Below, piece by piece: positions 36,701 to 46,600 of a stretch of DNA of 64,000 nt. A model generated the notes under the pieces. That model was not told the origin of the DNA and did no database searches. It worked only from the letters and a program-made list of their open reading frames with translations. How positions within the stretch are numbered: the first letter of the stretch is position 1; every line of letters begins with the position of its first letter. Both the position numbers and the translations under genes were made by a program. The DNA is taken from positions 682,001 to 746,000 of the forward strand of contig NZ_PIQA01000001.1 of the NCBI RefSeq assembly GCF_003987095.1, read 5' to 3'. This stretch comes from Idiomarina piscisalsi. Its GTDB lineage: Bacteria > Pseudomonadota > Gammaproteobacteria > Enterobacterales > Alteromonadaceae.

Positions 36701-36913
36701 CATGATGACACCCTGCTCAACTTCCTGCGGCGCAGCACCAGGGAAAGGCACTTGAATACTGATAATATTAAGTTCAATTTCAGGGAACATCTGCTTGCGA
36801 ACAGTAAAGACCGACAGCGTGCCCGCAACCAGAATGACTATCATTAACAGGTTCGCAGCGACCGGATTATTCGCGAACCAAGCGATAATACCTTTTTGCT
36901 TTTCGTTTTCCAT
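33737..36913 (-). CDS. RND efflux transporter permease
   Basis: Inner-membrane pump of the resistance-nodulation-division family, 1058 residues, 12 membrane helices and two large periplasmic loops. It starts GIIAWFANNPVAANLLM and carries the duplicated core motifs: GIVVDDAIVIGESAYTEI in the first half (helix 4, with the paired aspartates for proton flow) and SGVVVNDSLVMVDYVNKA in the second. The latter has Asn-Asp rather than Asp-Asp, so the second half differs from the first as in other RND pumps. Substrate is not predictable. The adaptor gene precedes it by 5 bases; no TolC-like gene is in the window. Confidence 0.92.
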   Translation of the reverse strand: MENEKQKGIIAWFANNPVAANLLMIVILVAGTLSVFTVRKQMFPEIELNIISIQVPFPGAAPQEVEQGVIMLIEDAIEDVDGIEEMTSQSREGIGSVTLEVEPDYDVQVVMDEVKMLVDAIPNFPQQIEKPNIYRVRPNRDVIWMTVFGDANERTRKELAKSIRDELKSVGGITKVEVVGARDYEIAVEISQEDLERYGLTFQQIVNAVRGTSIDVAGGSIKTPNGDILLRANNQAYYGSEFEKIVLISRPDGTRLTLDDIATVEDGFVETEAFTRFDGKPATFIRVNSVGDQNDLKIAEYVKNYVDRKQKELPNEIQLASWGDSSYYLQGRLDLMLNNMWIGGLLVFLMLSLFLQLRLAFWVMIGIPVCFLGTIALLPLPMVDVSINMISLFGFILVLGIVVDDAIVIGESAYTEIEEKGKSVDNVVAGAKRVAIPATFGVLTTMVAFIPMLMVEGGMGAIWESIAYVVIIALAFSLIESKWILPAHIAQMKYSKDSNEKPNGFQRFRNKFADAIQRFVYKYYRPFLKKCLHYRYSTLATFVGMMILMIGLMSGGIVRWVFFPDIPSDFIQANVEMQPGTSEERTIEVLESVSKGLAQVDEKTEAVEGDGVVRHTNIWMNGTEAGTVFAELKKGEDRNIDGYEIVNQWRESVPELAGVRTINFQGGIGGGGGFDIEFQLVGDDLDELKAAADELKAVLGEYDGVFDIEDTFGDGKDEILVTTKPLAEAMGINLAELATQVRYAFYGAEAQRIQRGDEEVKVMVRYPEEQRQSVGNLQDMKLRMADGAEIPFTELADIEFAEGYSTITRIDRERSVNVRARVNKDRVEPFRVVNEVREQKLPDILDQYPSVGFKLQGATQDEAEATDSLALGGLLAMLAVYALMAIPLKSYSQPLIIMSVIPFGIIGAVIGHWILGMPVSILSLFGIIALSGVVVNDSLVMVDYVNKAKEAGTDLRHAVLDAGCRRFRAITLTSLTTFFGLLPIVLEKSMQAKLVIPMAISLAFGIIFATIITLLLIPCLYLILADAKRNTQSFLSWYGLAKPPEPKDMTTEEALKDY

Positions 36914-36918
36914 GACGC

Positions 36919-38142
36919 TTACTCACCTTGCTCGTTGTCGTTTGCGGCAACTGTGTCTTCATTTTTAGCGGAGGTTTCCATTTGCTCTGGCAGCGGGTCG
37001 CCTTCCAAGCGAACTTTCATGCCATTCAGCGCGTTTTTCAGCTGCGTCAGAACAACTAAGTCCCCCTCTTCAAGGCCTTCACTGACAATACTGGTGTTGG
37101 CTTGCGTGCGAATGACTTCAATCTCTTTCTTCTGGAGTTTGCGCTCATCGGCAACGGTCCAAACCGTTCCATCAGGGTTAATCGCATAGGTTGGAACTTC
37201 CATAACCCCGGTCACTTGTTGCCCTTCTACTTGCGCCTGCACAAAGCGACCAAAACGCAAAGGCTCTTCATGTGTTTGACCATTAAGGTTATAAGGGTCT
37301 TCAACCTGGACTACGCCGTAAATAACCCGGCTTGCTTCATCCAGCACGCCTTCCGTTCTAACCAGCTTTCCTAGCCACTGAGTATCAACACCAGATACCT
37401 GTGACTCTAGTAATACTTTAGGCTCTGTTTGCGACTCTTCCGGAAGGTTAAGGTAAGTAACATCCAGGTCACTAAGTGGCAAACGAATTTCAGCCACTTC
37501 TGTGCCAAACAAAGTAGCAATCTGCGTCCCGGCTCCGACAAACTGACCTAAATCAGCCTGTTTGCTACGCAGCACACTGTCGTAAGGGGCTTTAATGGTC
37601 GTGCGCTCTAGGTCGCGTTCTGCCATAGCCAGATTAGCCTCCGCTGACTCTAGCGCGGCTAATGCGCTGGCTAACTGAGGTTTACGTAAGCCCAGAGCAG
37701 GCGCTTCACCTTCGGTAAACTGAGACCATTCTTCTTCAGCCACCCGAGCCCGGGCTTTTTCTTCTTCCAACGCAGCTTGTGCTTGCAGCAACTGAGCGCG
37801 TGCTTGTTGAACGGCAACCTTATAGTCGGATGGGTCAATTTGCAGTAATGTCTCACCTTTTTTGAAAAAGCCACCGGCATTATATTTATCTGCAACATCA
37901 ACAATTTGCCCACTGACTTCCGCCAGCAATGTCGTTGAGTATTTAGGGGTGGCGGAGCCTTGCGAGTCGACCAGGAAGGTCATGTCGCGGGCTTTTACTT
38001 CTTTAACTTCCACCATTACGGCAGGCTTTTGCTGCTGTTTCTTTTCAGGGGGCTTAGCAGCCATACTCGCTAACACAGCTAGCAGAATAGCCACAAGAAT
38101 AATGAGAGGTGGTATAAAAGCGCGTTTTTTCAGTTTCATCAC
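36919..38142 (-). CDS. RND efflux periplasmic adaptor (HlyD/MFP family)
   Basis: Adaptor that links the RND pump to an outer-membrane channel, 407 residues. A membrane anchor at about residues 9-28 precedes a lipoyl-like half (LLAEVSGQIVDVADKYNAGGFFKKGETLLQ), an alpha-helical hairpin rich in Ala and Glu (about 95-175), the second lipoyl half (TIKAPYDSVLRSKQADLGQFV) and beta-barrel parts. The tail after residue 375 is charged and low in complexity. It is the first gene of the pump operon, behind a palindromic site at 38195-38215. Confidence 0.92.
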   Translation of the reverse strand: MMKLKKRAFIPPLIILVAILLAVLASMAAKPPEKKQQQKPAVMVEVKEVKARDMTFLVDSQGSATPKYSTTLLAEVSGQIVDVADKYNAGGFFKKGETLLQIDPSDYKVAVQQARAQLLQAQAALEEEKARARVAEEEWSQFTEGEAPALGLRKPQLASALAALESAEANLAMAERDLERTTIKAPYDSVLRSKQADLGQFVGAGTQIATLFGTEVAEIRLPLSDLDVTYLNLPEESQTEPKVLLESQVSGVDTQWLGKLVRTEGVLDEASRVIYGVVQVEDPYNLNGQTHEEPLRFGRFVQAQVEGQQVTGVMEVPTYAINPDGTVWTVADERKLQKKEIEVIRTQANTSIVSEGLEEGDLVVLTQLKNALNGMKVRLEGDPLPEQMETSAKNEDTVAANDNEQGE

Positions 38143-38194
38143 AGTTCGCTCAGCTTTAGTTAATTTTAAAATTTCTTATAGCGTTATTATCCGC

Positions 38195-38215
38195 CTAACA
38201 AATGTAAATTGTTAG
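38195..38215. promoter_or_regulatory. Palindrome upstream of the RND operon
   Basis: CTAACAA-N7-TTGTTAG, 52 bases before the adaptor start. It resembles a dimeric repressor site (TetR, MarR or LysR type), but no regulator gene is adjacent, so the regulator would act from elsewhere. Confidence 0.5.
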
Positions 38216-38279
38216 ACCTTAACTGTTGCGAACTGTGATTTTTCCCTAATAAGTTGTAACGGACTATTACAAAACCCGG

Positions 38280-40247
38280 TTATCCCTCCAATAACCAGCG
38301 TTCCGCCGCCTCTACATAGCGCGGCTTACCAACTAACAGGACCACATCTTGCGGTTCAAATTCGGTGGCATCATCAGGGTTTGGATATTCTTCGTCTTCT
38401 CGGCGTATTGCTTTAAGCTGAACGTTATGTTGCTCCCAGTCGAGAGAGGCTACTGTTTTGCCGTTAGCCCACGCGCCTTCCGGTAAAGTCACAGCACGCA
38501 AAAACTCCAGTTTATCGACCATTTCAGGACCCATATCGGTTTCTGAGCCCTGAAAAAAGCCGTGCATTTCACCATAGTGGTTACGACGCTCTTTATCCAG
38601 ACGTGCCAAAATACGGCGAATAGGAATGCCGCTGTGGCTTAATACATGAGATATCAACATCAAACTCGCTTCAAGTGTGTCGGGTACCACCTGAGAAGCG
38701 CCGGCGTTTTGCAAAGCATTTAAGTTTTGGTCGTCTCTACTGCGCACAATGACATAGGCATTCGGGTTTAATAGCCGCAGCTCTTTTAAAACTTCCACCG
38801 CACGCGCATCGTCCGCAAAGCTGATAATAACCAAATCAACTTTTTCAGCACCAACCGCACGTAATATATCTTTTCGGGCGCTGTCACCAAAATAAACACG
38901 CGCACCGCCGGCCACCGCTTCCTGAACACGTAAAGGGTCGTTATCAACCGCAATGTGCGTAATCCCCTCAGCGTCCAGGAAGCGACTAATCGTCTGCCCG
39001 GTGCGCCCAAAGCCACAAATTAACACTTGGTTTTCAAGGCCATCGCCTTGCGGGGTGCGCTGGCTTTCAATTTGCTCAATGGGGTCGGGCGTGCGAATAA
39101 TAGCGTCGACCAAAGGTTTCAGTCGGTGAATAATGATAGGTGTTATCGCCATACTGAAAACACCAATACCTATCATGCTGGTGACAATTTCCGGAGACAG
39201 CAAATTATGGTTATTTGCCAAAGCTACAATAACAAAGCCGAACTCCCCCATTTGGAAGAGCGATATTGCACTGCCCCAAGCGTCAGTGTCGCGCTCGCCC
39301 ATAAGCCTTGCTACAGAGCTGATAATGGCTATTTTAACAATCGACATGACCAACACTGCGAGTAAAATCCAGTGCAGATTGTTTACAAACCCCGTTAATT
39401 GCAGCTGCATACCTATGGTGGTGAAAAACAGCCCCATTAAAATGTCACGAAACGGACGAATATCAGCTTCCAGCTGGTGCTTATATTGGCTTTCACCCAG
39501 CATCATTCCGGCTAAAAACGCTCCAAGCGCCATAGACAGACCGAATAAATGCGTCATACCACCGGCAACCAGCGCAACCAGCAGCGTTGCCAACACAAAA
39601 AGCTCGTCGGTTCTTTGCTTGGCGATTTCTTTAAACAGATAAGGTAATACCCACTTACCAACAGCCATCAGTACAGCAATAACCGCTGTACCTTTAGCCA
39701 ACGCAATTAGTAAGGTGTATCCAATACTACCGGAATCTGAAGCTAACAACGGAATAATAATCAGTAAGGGGACAACAGCAATATCCTGGAATAGTAGAAT
39801 GGCTACTGTCATTTGGCCTCGACGGGTGGCCGTTTGCGCGCTTTCTTTCAGCTGCTTAATAACCACGGCAGTTGACGACAACGCCAAAGCTCCGGCAATA
39901 GCCAGCGAAGCCGCCCACTCACCCAGCCACAAAAAACCGATGAGCATGAAGACAAGCAACGAACCAATAACTTGCGCAGCGCCCAGACCAAAAACCCAAC
40001 GCCGCATTGCCATCATCTTAGGTAACGAAAACTCCAGGCCAAGTGAGAACAGCAGGAAAACAATACCCAGCTCGGCGACCAAATGATAATCATCAGGGTC
40101 TTTAATCCACCCCATAATTTCAGGGCCCGCGATAATGCCAGCAACAAGGTAAGCTAAAATTGCGGGTAGCTTAATTCTGCGGAATAACCACACAAGTACT
40201 ACCGCCATTGCAAGTAACATTAATAAGCTGGAAAACGTCCCGTTCAT
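38280..40247 (-). CDS. CPA2-family cation:proton antiporter, KefB-like
   Basis: A 655-residue antiporter with about 12 membrane helices (to residue 380), including VLFLLFSLGLEFSLPKM and MALGAFLAGMMLGES, followed by a cytosolic TrkA-N (RCK) domain (about 405-525) with the nucleotide-binding motif ICGFGRTGQTISRFL. The TrkA-N and C-terminal RCK_C parts match KefB/KefC and YbaL. E. coli KefB/KefC export potassium in response to glutathione adducts; the glutathione-binding residues cannot be confirmed here and no KefF/KefG-like partner gene is adjacent. YbaL is an alternative. Confidence 0.88.
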   Translation of the reverse strand: MNGTFSSLLMLLAMAVVLVWLFRRIKLPAILAYLVAGIIAGPEIMGWIKDPDDYHLVAELGIVFLLFSLGLEFSLPKMMAMRRWVFGLGAAQVIGSLLVFMLIGFLWLGEWAASLAIAGALALSSTAVVIKQLKESAQTATRRGQMTVAILLFQDIAVVPLLIIIPLLASDSGSIGYTLLIALAKGTAVIAVLMAVGKWVLPYLFKEIAKQRTDELFVLATLLVALVAGGMTHLFGLSMALGAFLAGMMLGESQYKHQLEADIRPFRDILMGLFFTTIGMQLQLTGFVNNLHWILLAVLVMSIVKIAIISSVARLMGERDTDAWGSAISLFQMGEFGFVIVALANNHNLLSPEIVTSMIGIGVFSMAITPIIIHRLKPLVDAIIRTPDPIEQIESQRTPQGDGLENQVLICGFGRTGQTISRFLDAEGITHIAVDNDPLRVQEAVAGGARVYFGDSARKDILRAVGAEKVDLVIISFADDARAVEVLKELRLLNPNAYVIVRSRDDQNLNALQNAGASQVVPDTLEASLMLISHVLSHSGIPIRRILARLDKERRNHYGEMHGFFQGSETDMGPEMVDKLEFLRAVTLPEGAWANGKTVASLDWEQHNVQLKAIRREDEEYPNPDDATEFEPQDVVLLVGKPRYVEAAERWLLEG

Positions 40248-40348
40248 TCAGTCCCTCATTTCTTAAGCGCCGCTGTCAAAATATTAACACTGTTTTGTTT
40301 CAGAAAAATTGATTTTATAACCATTTGATTTAATTGCACTTTAATTTA

Positions 40349-40366
40349 TTGGCTCGAATTTTGCTT
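40349..40366 (+). promoter_or_regulatory. Sigma-54 promoter of the diguanylate cyclase gene
   Basis: TTGGCTCGAATTTTGCTT has the invariant GG (40351-40352) and GC (40363-40364) ten bases apart and the surrounding TTGG-C-CG and TTGCT of the -24/-12 consensus. The expected start of transcription is near 40376, 30 bases before the ATG. RpoN-driven genes need an enhancer-binding activator; no activator site was searched for. Confidence 0.7.
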
Positions 40367-40405
40367 AAGTAGAAACAGATAGATTTCACTGGAGTTAAAA
40401 GGCAA

Positions 40406-41305
40406 ATGTTAAGTAAAGCTGTAATTAGAGACCGGTTAAGCTCAGCTATTAACAAAACTCAGGCGTTAGTCAGCCAGCTCACCTCAAGTGAGGATATAAA
40501 GGCAAACTCGTCATCATTGACAGAGAAATTACAAACAACGCTGGATATTACTTCTATGCTGTCAATATACAGTCATGCTGTGCTCGAGCGCTTACCGGTA
40601 AAAGCCATGCAGTTTGTCTCCGATGACCAAGTCATTAACCTACACGGCCAATATGACGAAAGTAACTTTGAGTATGCTGTCATGCTTTACGCTGATGACC
40701 AATACCTGGGTCAAATGCTTTATCAGTTCAAACAACCTGCATCTTACGCGGTTAAGCTGCGCCTGGAGCAAATGCATAAGCAGCTAACCTTTCCTCTGAG
40801 TAATGCGATGGCTTACTCAAAAGTGCGCCAAGCCGCAGTAAAAGATCATCTAACTGGTGTTGGTAACCGTTCTCTGCTCGATGAAACTTTGGCACACATT
40901 ACTGCTAAACTTAAACGTGCCCCTCAAAAAGATGTCAGTATCGTACTTATCGATATGGACAACTTTAAGCAGGTTAATGATAACTTCGGTCACCAACTTG
41001 GCGACGAAGTCTTAAAACAATTTGCGCAGCTCATAAAACATCAGCTTCGAGACACTGACCGTGTGTTCCGTTACGGCGGTGATGAGTTTGTGTTGGTATT
41101 GGAAGATACACCCAAAAGCCAGGTAAATGATATTATTGAACGTTTGGAAAAAGCGATTAGTCACGACTCAAAGTTAATGTCTTTGAATGTTGCTTTTAGT
41201 TCAGGCTCTTTGCAGATGGAAAGCTTTCACACAGCCGATGATGTCCTTGATGAAGTCGATAAACGCTTATACGAGGCTAAATCGCTGCGCTCTATAGCTA
41301 ACTAA
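40406..41305 (+). CDS. Diguanylate cyclase (GGDEF domain)
   Basis: A 299-residue cytosolic protein with no membrane helix. The N-terminal half (about residues 1-140) is an unknown sensory or dimerisation domain. The GGDEF domain starts at DHLTGVGNRSLLDE and has an intact active site RYGGDEF near residue 227, with an RxxD (RDTD) I-site five residues before it, so it should make c-di-GMP and be product-inhibited. No EAL domain. A sigma-54 promoter lies upstream, suggesting expression together with flagellar or nitrogen-type RpoN genes. It converges with tilS (4 bases overlap). Confidence 0.93.
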   Translation: MLSKAVIRDRLSSAINKTQALVSQLTSSEDIKANSSSLTEKLQTTLDITSMLSIYSHAVLERLPVKAMQFVSDDQVINLHGQYDESNFEYAVMLYADDQYLGQMLYQFKQPASYAVKLRLEQMHKQLTFPLSNAMAYSKVRQAAVKDHLTGVGNRSLLDETLAHITAKLKRAPQKDVSIVLIDMDNFKQVNDNFGHQLGDEVLKQFAQLIKHQLRDTDRVFRYGGDEFVLVLEDTPKSQVNDIIERLEKAISHDSKLMSLNVAFSSGSLQMESFHTADDVLDEVDKRLYEAKSLRSIAN

Positions 41306-42639
41306 GAGTTGCTAAGCCATTCTAAAGTGGTTTGCCAGCTTGGACTTACTGTGGGTACACTATGACTTTCCGGCGCTGGAGTTAACCAGCCGGTAACGGG
41401 TGTCCAAACGTCATGCTCGTTGACCTGCAAAACAGGTACGCGTTGTCTTAACCAAGGCGCTAAGCCGCATTCTTTAAACCAGTCTGTCAGTTTTTTTCGT
41501 CCTTCTCTGCCGGGTTTACCTAACTTACCTTTTGGGTGAGTTAAGCTCACTGTAAGAGTCTCTGATTCTGTTATTACATCTTCCGCAATCTGCAGTATAC
41601 CCCACTGGCCGAAGTGCGTTATTGGCTCCGAGATCGCCACGTCAGAGAACAGCTCAGGAACACCGTCATCAACCCAGAGCGCACTTTTAAAATAACGAAC
41701 CGAATAGCCCTGGCAATTAATTGCCAGCTGCGTATCTAACCGAACATTCAAGCTTTGCCGGCGAATTTGTTCAAGTTGCTCGTAACTTGGCAAACTTTTG
41801 CCTAATTGCTGAAGCCAGGTACGCAATAGTGCTCGTTGCATTGCCGCCGATGTATTTTTAAGTAACGACAACGGGAAACAATCTGAACTTTGTGTCTGCT
41901 GTGCGGCATGCAATTTTTCCAAAAGGAGTTCATCCATGACGTCCTGTTGTTCCGCACAAAGTCTGGCAGAGCGTATAACACTCATACCAAAGTGTGGCCA
42001 GCGGTTTTCAAGCGTTGGAATAACCTCATGTCGTAAGAAGTTACGCTCTATTGTCGTATCGTAGTTGGTGTCGTCTTCTATCCAGGTAAGCTGGTGGTGC
42101 GCTGCGTACTCTAAAATTTCGTCCTTACTGGTTGTCAGTAACGGTCGACAGAGTGTGCGCTCGCCCTCCCAGGGCTGAATCTCGGCCATAGACGCCAAGC
42201 CTTTAGGACCACTGCCTCGCTTTAACTGCAACAAGAATGTTTCTATTTGATCATTCTTATGCTGACCTACCAGCAGCACGGCGTTTGGCTCTGTCAGCTC
42301 AGCCAGTCTTTTATAGCGAAGTTCGCGACCAATAGCTTCCTTGCTCACGCGAGTTTTCATCGGCACTTCAAGGGGCTCGAAAATGGTATCAATACCATAA
42401 GCTTTTGCCGCTTCATGAATAGTGTCAGACCACCGGCCTGAGTCGGGATGAAAGCTATGGTCCAGATGAATAGCTAAATATCGGTACTGTGGGTTGTCGC
42501 GCCGAAAGCGCATCAATAAGTCGAGGATAGTCTGTGAGTCAGCCCCGCCACCTAAAGCAGCAACAAGTTGCTGCCCTGGCTGCAGAGAGAGTTTATTAAT
42601 AGCTGCTAAGAAACGCTCATAAAGCGCATCAGTCATCAT
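41302..42639 (-). CDS. tilS: tRNA(Ile) lysidine synthetase
   Basis: Modifies C34 of tRNA-Ile2 with lysine so that it reads AUA codons. The 445-residue protein has the PP-ATPase fold, with the loop LGGGADSQT near residue 30, VLLVGQHKNDQIETFLLQLKRGSGPKGL and the C-terminal TilS domain (GREGRKKLTDWFKE...VPVLQVN). The P-loop reads GGGADS where the family has SGGxDS; the first Ser is replaced by Gly, which is unusual. The rest of the fold and the essential Asp and Ser are kept. Ends the dnaE-accA-tilS run, 5 bases downstream of accA. Confidence 0.93.
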   Translation of the reverse strand: MMTDALYERFLAAINKLSLQPGQQLVAALGGGADSQTILDLLMRFRRDNPQYRYLAIHLDHSFHPDSGRWSDTIHEAAKAYGIDTIFEPLEVPMKTRVSKEAIGRELRYKRLAELTEPNAVLLVGQHKNDQIETFLLQLKRGSGPKGLASMAEIQPWEGERTLCRPLLTTSKDEILEYAAHHQLTWIEDDTNYDTTIERNFLRHEVIPTLENRWPHFGMSVIRSARLCAEQQDVMDELLLEKLHAAQQTQSSDCFPLSLLKNTSAAMQRALLRTWLQQLGKSLPSYEQLEQIRRQSLNVRLDTQLAINCQGYSVRYFKSALWVDDGVPELFSDVAISEPITHFGQWGILQIAEDVITESETLTVSLTHPKGKLGKPGREGRKKLTDWFKECGLAPWLRQRVPVLQVNEHDVWTPVTGWLTPAPESHSVPTVSPSWQTTLEWLSNS

Positions 42640-42644
42640 TATAC

Positions 42645-43601
42645 TTAGCAGTACCCAAACGACATCAGCTTTTTGTAACGCTGATCTAAGCGTTCAGACT
42701 TACTTAGCCCTTCCAGAGACTTAACGTCTGACAGAAGCTGTTTCTTCAAGCGAATCGCCATTTCTTCGGCATGACGGTGTGCTCCACCTAACGGTTCAGG
42801 TATAACGGCATCGATAAGTCCGAGCTCTTTACTGCGCTGTGCCGTAACACCCATAGCTTCTGCCGCCAATGGCGCTTTACTGGCACTTTTCCACAAAATG
42901 GATGCGCAACCTTCCGGTGAAATAACCGAGTAGGTGCTGTATTGCAACATATTCACTTTGTCGCCAACACCAATAGCTAAAGCACCGCCCGAGCCGCCTT
43001 CACCAATAACAGTGCAAATAATAGGTACATTTAGTCGCGACATAACTTTTAAGTTACGGGCAATAGCCTCGCTCTGGCCACGCTCTTCAGCACCAATACC
43101 TGGGTAGGCTCCTGGCGTATCAATAAAGGTAATAATCGGTAAATTGAAACGTTCAGCGGTTTCCATTAAACGCAGCGCTTTACGATAGCCTTCAGGTTTT
43201 GGCATACCAAAATTACGGCGAATTTTCTCTTTAGTCTCGCGACCTTTTTGCTGGCCAATCACCATAACAGGTTTGCCATCAAGACGAGCCATACCACCGA
43301 CAATAGCTTCGTCATTTGCAAAGGTTCGGTCGCCCGCAAGCTCATCAAACTCGGTAAAAATCATCCGAATGTAGTCCAGTGTGTACGGACGCAGGGGATG
43401 GCGAGCAAGTTGCGCAACCTGCCAGGCACCTAAATCAGAAAAGATTTTCTCGGTGAGCTCCTGACTCTTCTTGGTTAAACGCTGAACTTCTTCTTCAATA
43501 TTAATATCGAGCTCGCCGCGCTTGCCGACTGACTTTAACTCTTCAATCTGCGCTTCGAGCTCTGCTATTGGCTGTTCAAAATCCAGAAAATTAAGGCTCA
43601 T
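42645..43601 (-). CDS. accA: Acetyl-CoA carboxylase carboxyltransferase alpha subunit
   Basis: Alpha subunit of the carboxyltransferase that makes malonyl-CoA, the first step of fatty acid synthesis. The 318 residues match E. coli AccA (319). Starts [16 protein letters not shown] with a coiled-coil helix, then the crotonase-fold core with [42 protein letters not shown] and [12 protein letters not shown], which form the oxyanion hole and CoA site. It follows dnaE by 15 bases, the same order as in E. coli. Confidence 0.97.
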   Translation of the reverse strand: MSLNFLDFEQPIAELEAQIEELKSVGKRGELDINIEEEVQRLTKKSQELTEKIFSDLGAWQVAQLARHPLRPYTLDYIRMIFTEFDELAGDRTFANDEAIVGGMARLDGKPVMVIGQQKGRETKEKIRRNFGMPKPEGYRKALRLMETAERFNLPIITFIDTPGAYPGIGAEERGQSEAIARNLKVMSRLNVPIICTVIGEGGSGGALAIGVGDKVNMLQYSTYSVISPEGCASILWKSASKAPLAAEAMGVTAQRSKELGLIDAVIPEPLGGAHRHAEEMAIRLKKQLLSDVKSLEGLSKSERLDQRYKKLMSFGYC

Positions 43602-43616
43602 TCGCTGTCATTTCCT

Positions 43617-46600
43617 TTAAAATTCGAGTGAAACCTGCTGATTTCCCAGCAAGTTCTGTAATTCGTCTATTAATTCATCCGATGGCGTGACATACCAATT
43701 CGCTTCCACTGACAATTCCGCTCTCGCGTAAGACGAGTTATAACGAAGCTTTATTGGACAGGTTCCTTTTGCGTAAGGCTCTAGCACTGTTTCCAGCTTG
43801 CCTGCCACACCATTTTCAAGTGCATCTTCCGTCAGCGTTATCGACAAACTACGCAAATAACTCTCACGCGCTTGCTCGATACCCATCACTTCTCTAGCGG
43901 TCATTGTATTGCTATTACTAAAGTTATCAAATCTGACCTCACCTTTTACCCACAAAATTCGGTCTTTTTCGAGCAATTCTTGATAACTTTCGTATTCATT
44001 GCTGAATAATCGTACATCCATGCGCGCCGTTTTGTCATCTAAGGTCACTATAGCAAAACGCTGACCTCGTTTATTTGTCAGCACGCGAATATCTATAACG
44101 AGTCCGGCAATAGCAACGCTTTGATCTTTCGGTGTCGGGCCGACATTAGACAGAGTATTTGACACATAGTGTTTCAACTCACTTCTAAAGCGGTTAATTG
44201 GGTGGCCTGTCAGGTAAAGCCCAAGGGTTTCCCGTTCGCCTTCCAGCCACACTGCTTCTGGCCATTGGCGTACCTGCACAAACTCCTGCTCGACCGCTTC
44301 AGGCTCGGTAGTCAGCACACCAAACATATCTGACTGACCAATTTGCTCTGCCTGCAAATGCTGCTCTGCCTGGCGAATGGCTTTTTCCAGCGTCGCCATA
44401 AGCGCCGCTCGGTGGGGACCTAAATTGTCCATGGCCCCTGCCCGAATTAAGCGCTCCAGCACCCGTTTATTCATTTTCTTCAAGTTCACCCGACAGCAGA
44501 AGTCGAATAAGTCTTTGAACGGACCACCGTCATTTCTGGCCTGAATGATTGACTCAATGGGAGCTTCCCCAACACCTTTAATGGCGCCAATGCCGTAAAC
44601 CACTCGCTGCTGTTCGTCGACCGTGAACTTGTATTCGCCCTTGTTGACGTCTGGCGGCAATAACTTGAGCCCCATTCGCTCACATTCGTCAGCCAGAGTG
44701 ACAATTTTGTCGGTATTGTCCATATCCGCCGACATAACCGCCGCCATGAACTCAGCGGGATAATGCGTTTTCATCCACAAGGTTTGATAGGAAACTAAGG
44801 CATAGGCAGCGGAGTGTGATTTGTTAAACCCGTAGCCTGCGAACTTCTCTACCAAGTCGAAGATCTTCATCGCCAACTCTGGATCAATATTGTTCTTGGC
44901 CGCGCCCTCTCGGAATATCTCTCGCTGTTTCGCCATTTCTTCGGGCTTTTTCTTACCCATAGCTCGACGTAAAAGGTCAGCGCCGCCAAGTGTATAACCA
45001 GCTAAAACCTGAGCAATTTGCATGACCTGCTCTTGGTACAAAATGACACCGTACGTTGGCTCAAGAATTGGCTGAAGGCTGTCGTGCTGATACTTAACAT
45101 CAGGATAAGAGATTTCTTCCCGACCATGCTTACGGTCAATGAAGTTATCGACCATGCCCGACTGCAAAGGACCCGGTCGGAACAAAGCAACCAATGCGAT
45201 AATATCTTCAAAAGAATCCGGCAGCAGCTTCTTAATCAGCTCTTTCATACCGCGGGATTCCAGCTGGAAGACGGCTGTTGTTTCGGCTTTTTTCAGTAGT
45301 TTGAAACACGCCGGGTCGGTCAAATCAATGGCCGTTATATCGATAAGCTCTTCACCCGCTTTCTCTTTGCGAACGTTCACCATATCGACAGCCCACTGAA
45401 TAATGGTCAGTGTTCTTAAGCCTAAGAAGTCAAACTTAACCAAACCGGCCGATTCGACATCGTTTTTATCAAACTGAGTAACCGGGTTCTTGCCTTCATC
45501 ATCGCAATACAGCGGCGAAAAGTCGGTGATAGTCGTTGGCGAAATAACCACACCACCGGCGTGTTTACCGGCGTTACGGGTAACCCCCTCTAGAATCCGC
45601 GCCATATCAATAATAGCTTTAACCTCACCGTCCTGGTCGTACGCTTCACCAAGCTGAGGCTCTATCTCAAACGCTTTTTCCAGTGTCATTCCCGGATCGC
45701 CGGGCACTAACTTTGATATGCGATCAACAAAACCGTAAGGATGTCCCAGAACACGCCCTACGTCTCGAATTGCTGCCTTTGCGGCCATAGTACCGAAGGT
45801 AATAATTTGTGATACCGCCTCGCGGCCGTACAAATCGGCAACGTGATCAATAACCTCATCGCGGCGATCCATACAAAAATCGACGTCAAAGTCAGGCATT
45901 GAAACCCGTTCGGGATTCAGGAATCGTTCGAAAAGCAGGTCAAATTCCAGCGGATCCAGGTCGGTAATTTTTAATGCATAAGCAACTAATGAGCCAGCAC
46001 CAGAGCCCCGTCCGGGACCAACGGGGATGCCGTTGTCTTTACTCCACTGAATAAATTCCATAACGATAAGGAAGTAGCCAGGAAAGCCCATACCATTAAT
46101 GACGTTAAGCTCTTCTTTCAGACGCTCGTCATATTCAGGTCGTTTAGCGGCCCGCTCTTCCGGGTCGGGAAATAAAAACTCAAGTCGGTCTTCAAGCCCT
46201 TCTTCAGACACCTTAACCAGATAGTCTTCAGTAGTCATATCGCCTGTCGGGAATTTCGGCAGGAAGTATTCACCCAGGCGAACCGTCACATTACAACGCT
46301 TTGCAATTTCAACGGTGTTCTCAAGTGCCTCGGGAATGTCAGAGAATAGCTCTGCCATTTCTTCCGGCGTTCTTAAATATTGTTGCGGCGAATACTTTTT
46401 CGGACGACGGCGGTCTTCTAACTGATACCCGTCATGAATAGCGACTCGAATTTCGTGCGCGTCAAAGTTTTCTTCTTTTAAAAAGACCACTTCGTTTGTC
46501 GCCACCACCGGTAACTGAGTCTCGCCCGCCAGCTTCACCGCTTTATGGAGGTAGTCTTCCTCTTTTGGTCGGCCTGTTCTAATCAGCTCAAGGTAAAAAC

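Noticed and set aside
33737-38142. RND operon as a complete tripartite pump locus
   Set aside because: Only the pump and adaptor are present; no outer-membrane channel gene is in the window.
39133-39642. 169-codon open frame opposite the KefB-type antiporter gene
   Set aside because: Lies wholly antisense to the antiporter; composition mirrors its membrane helices.
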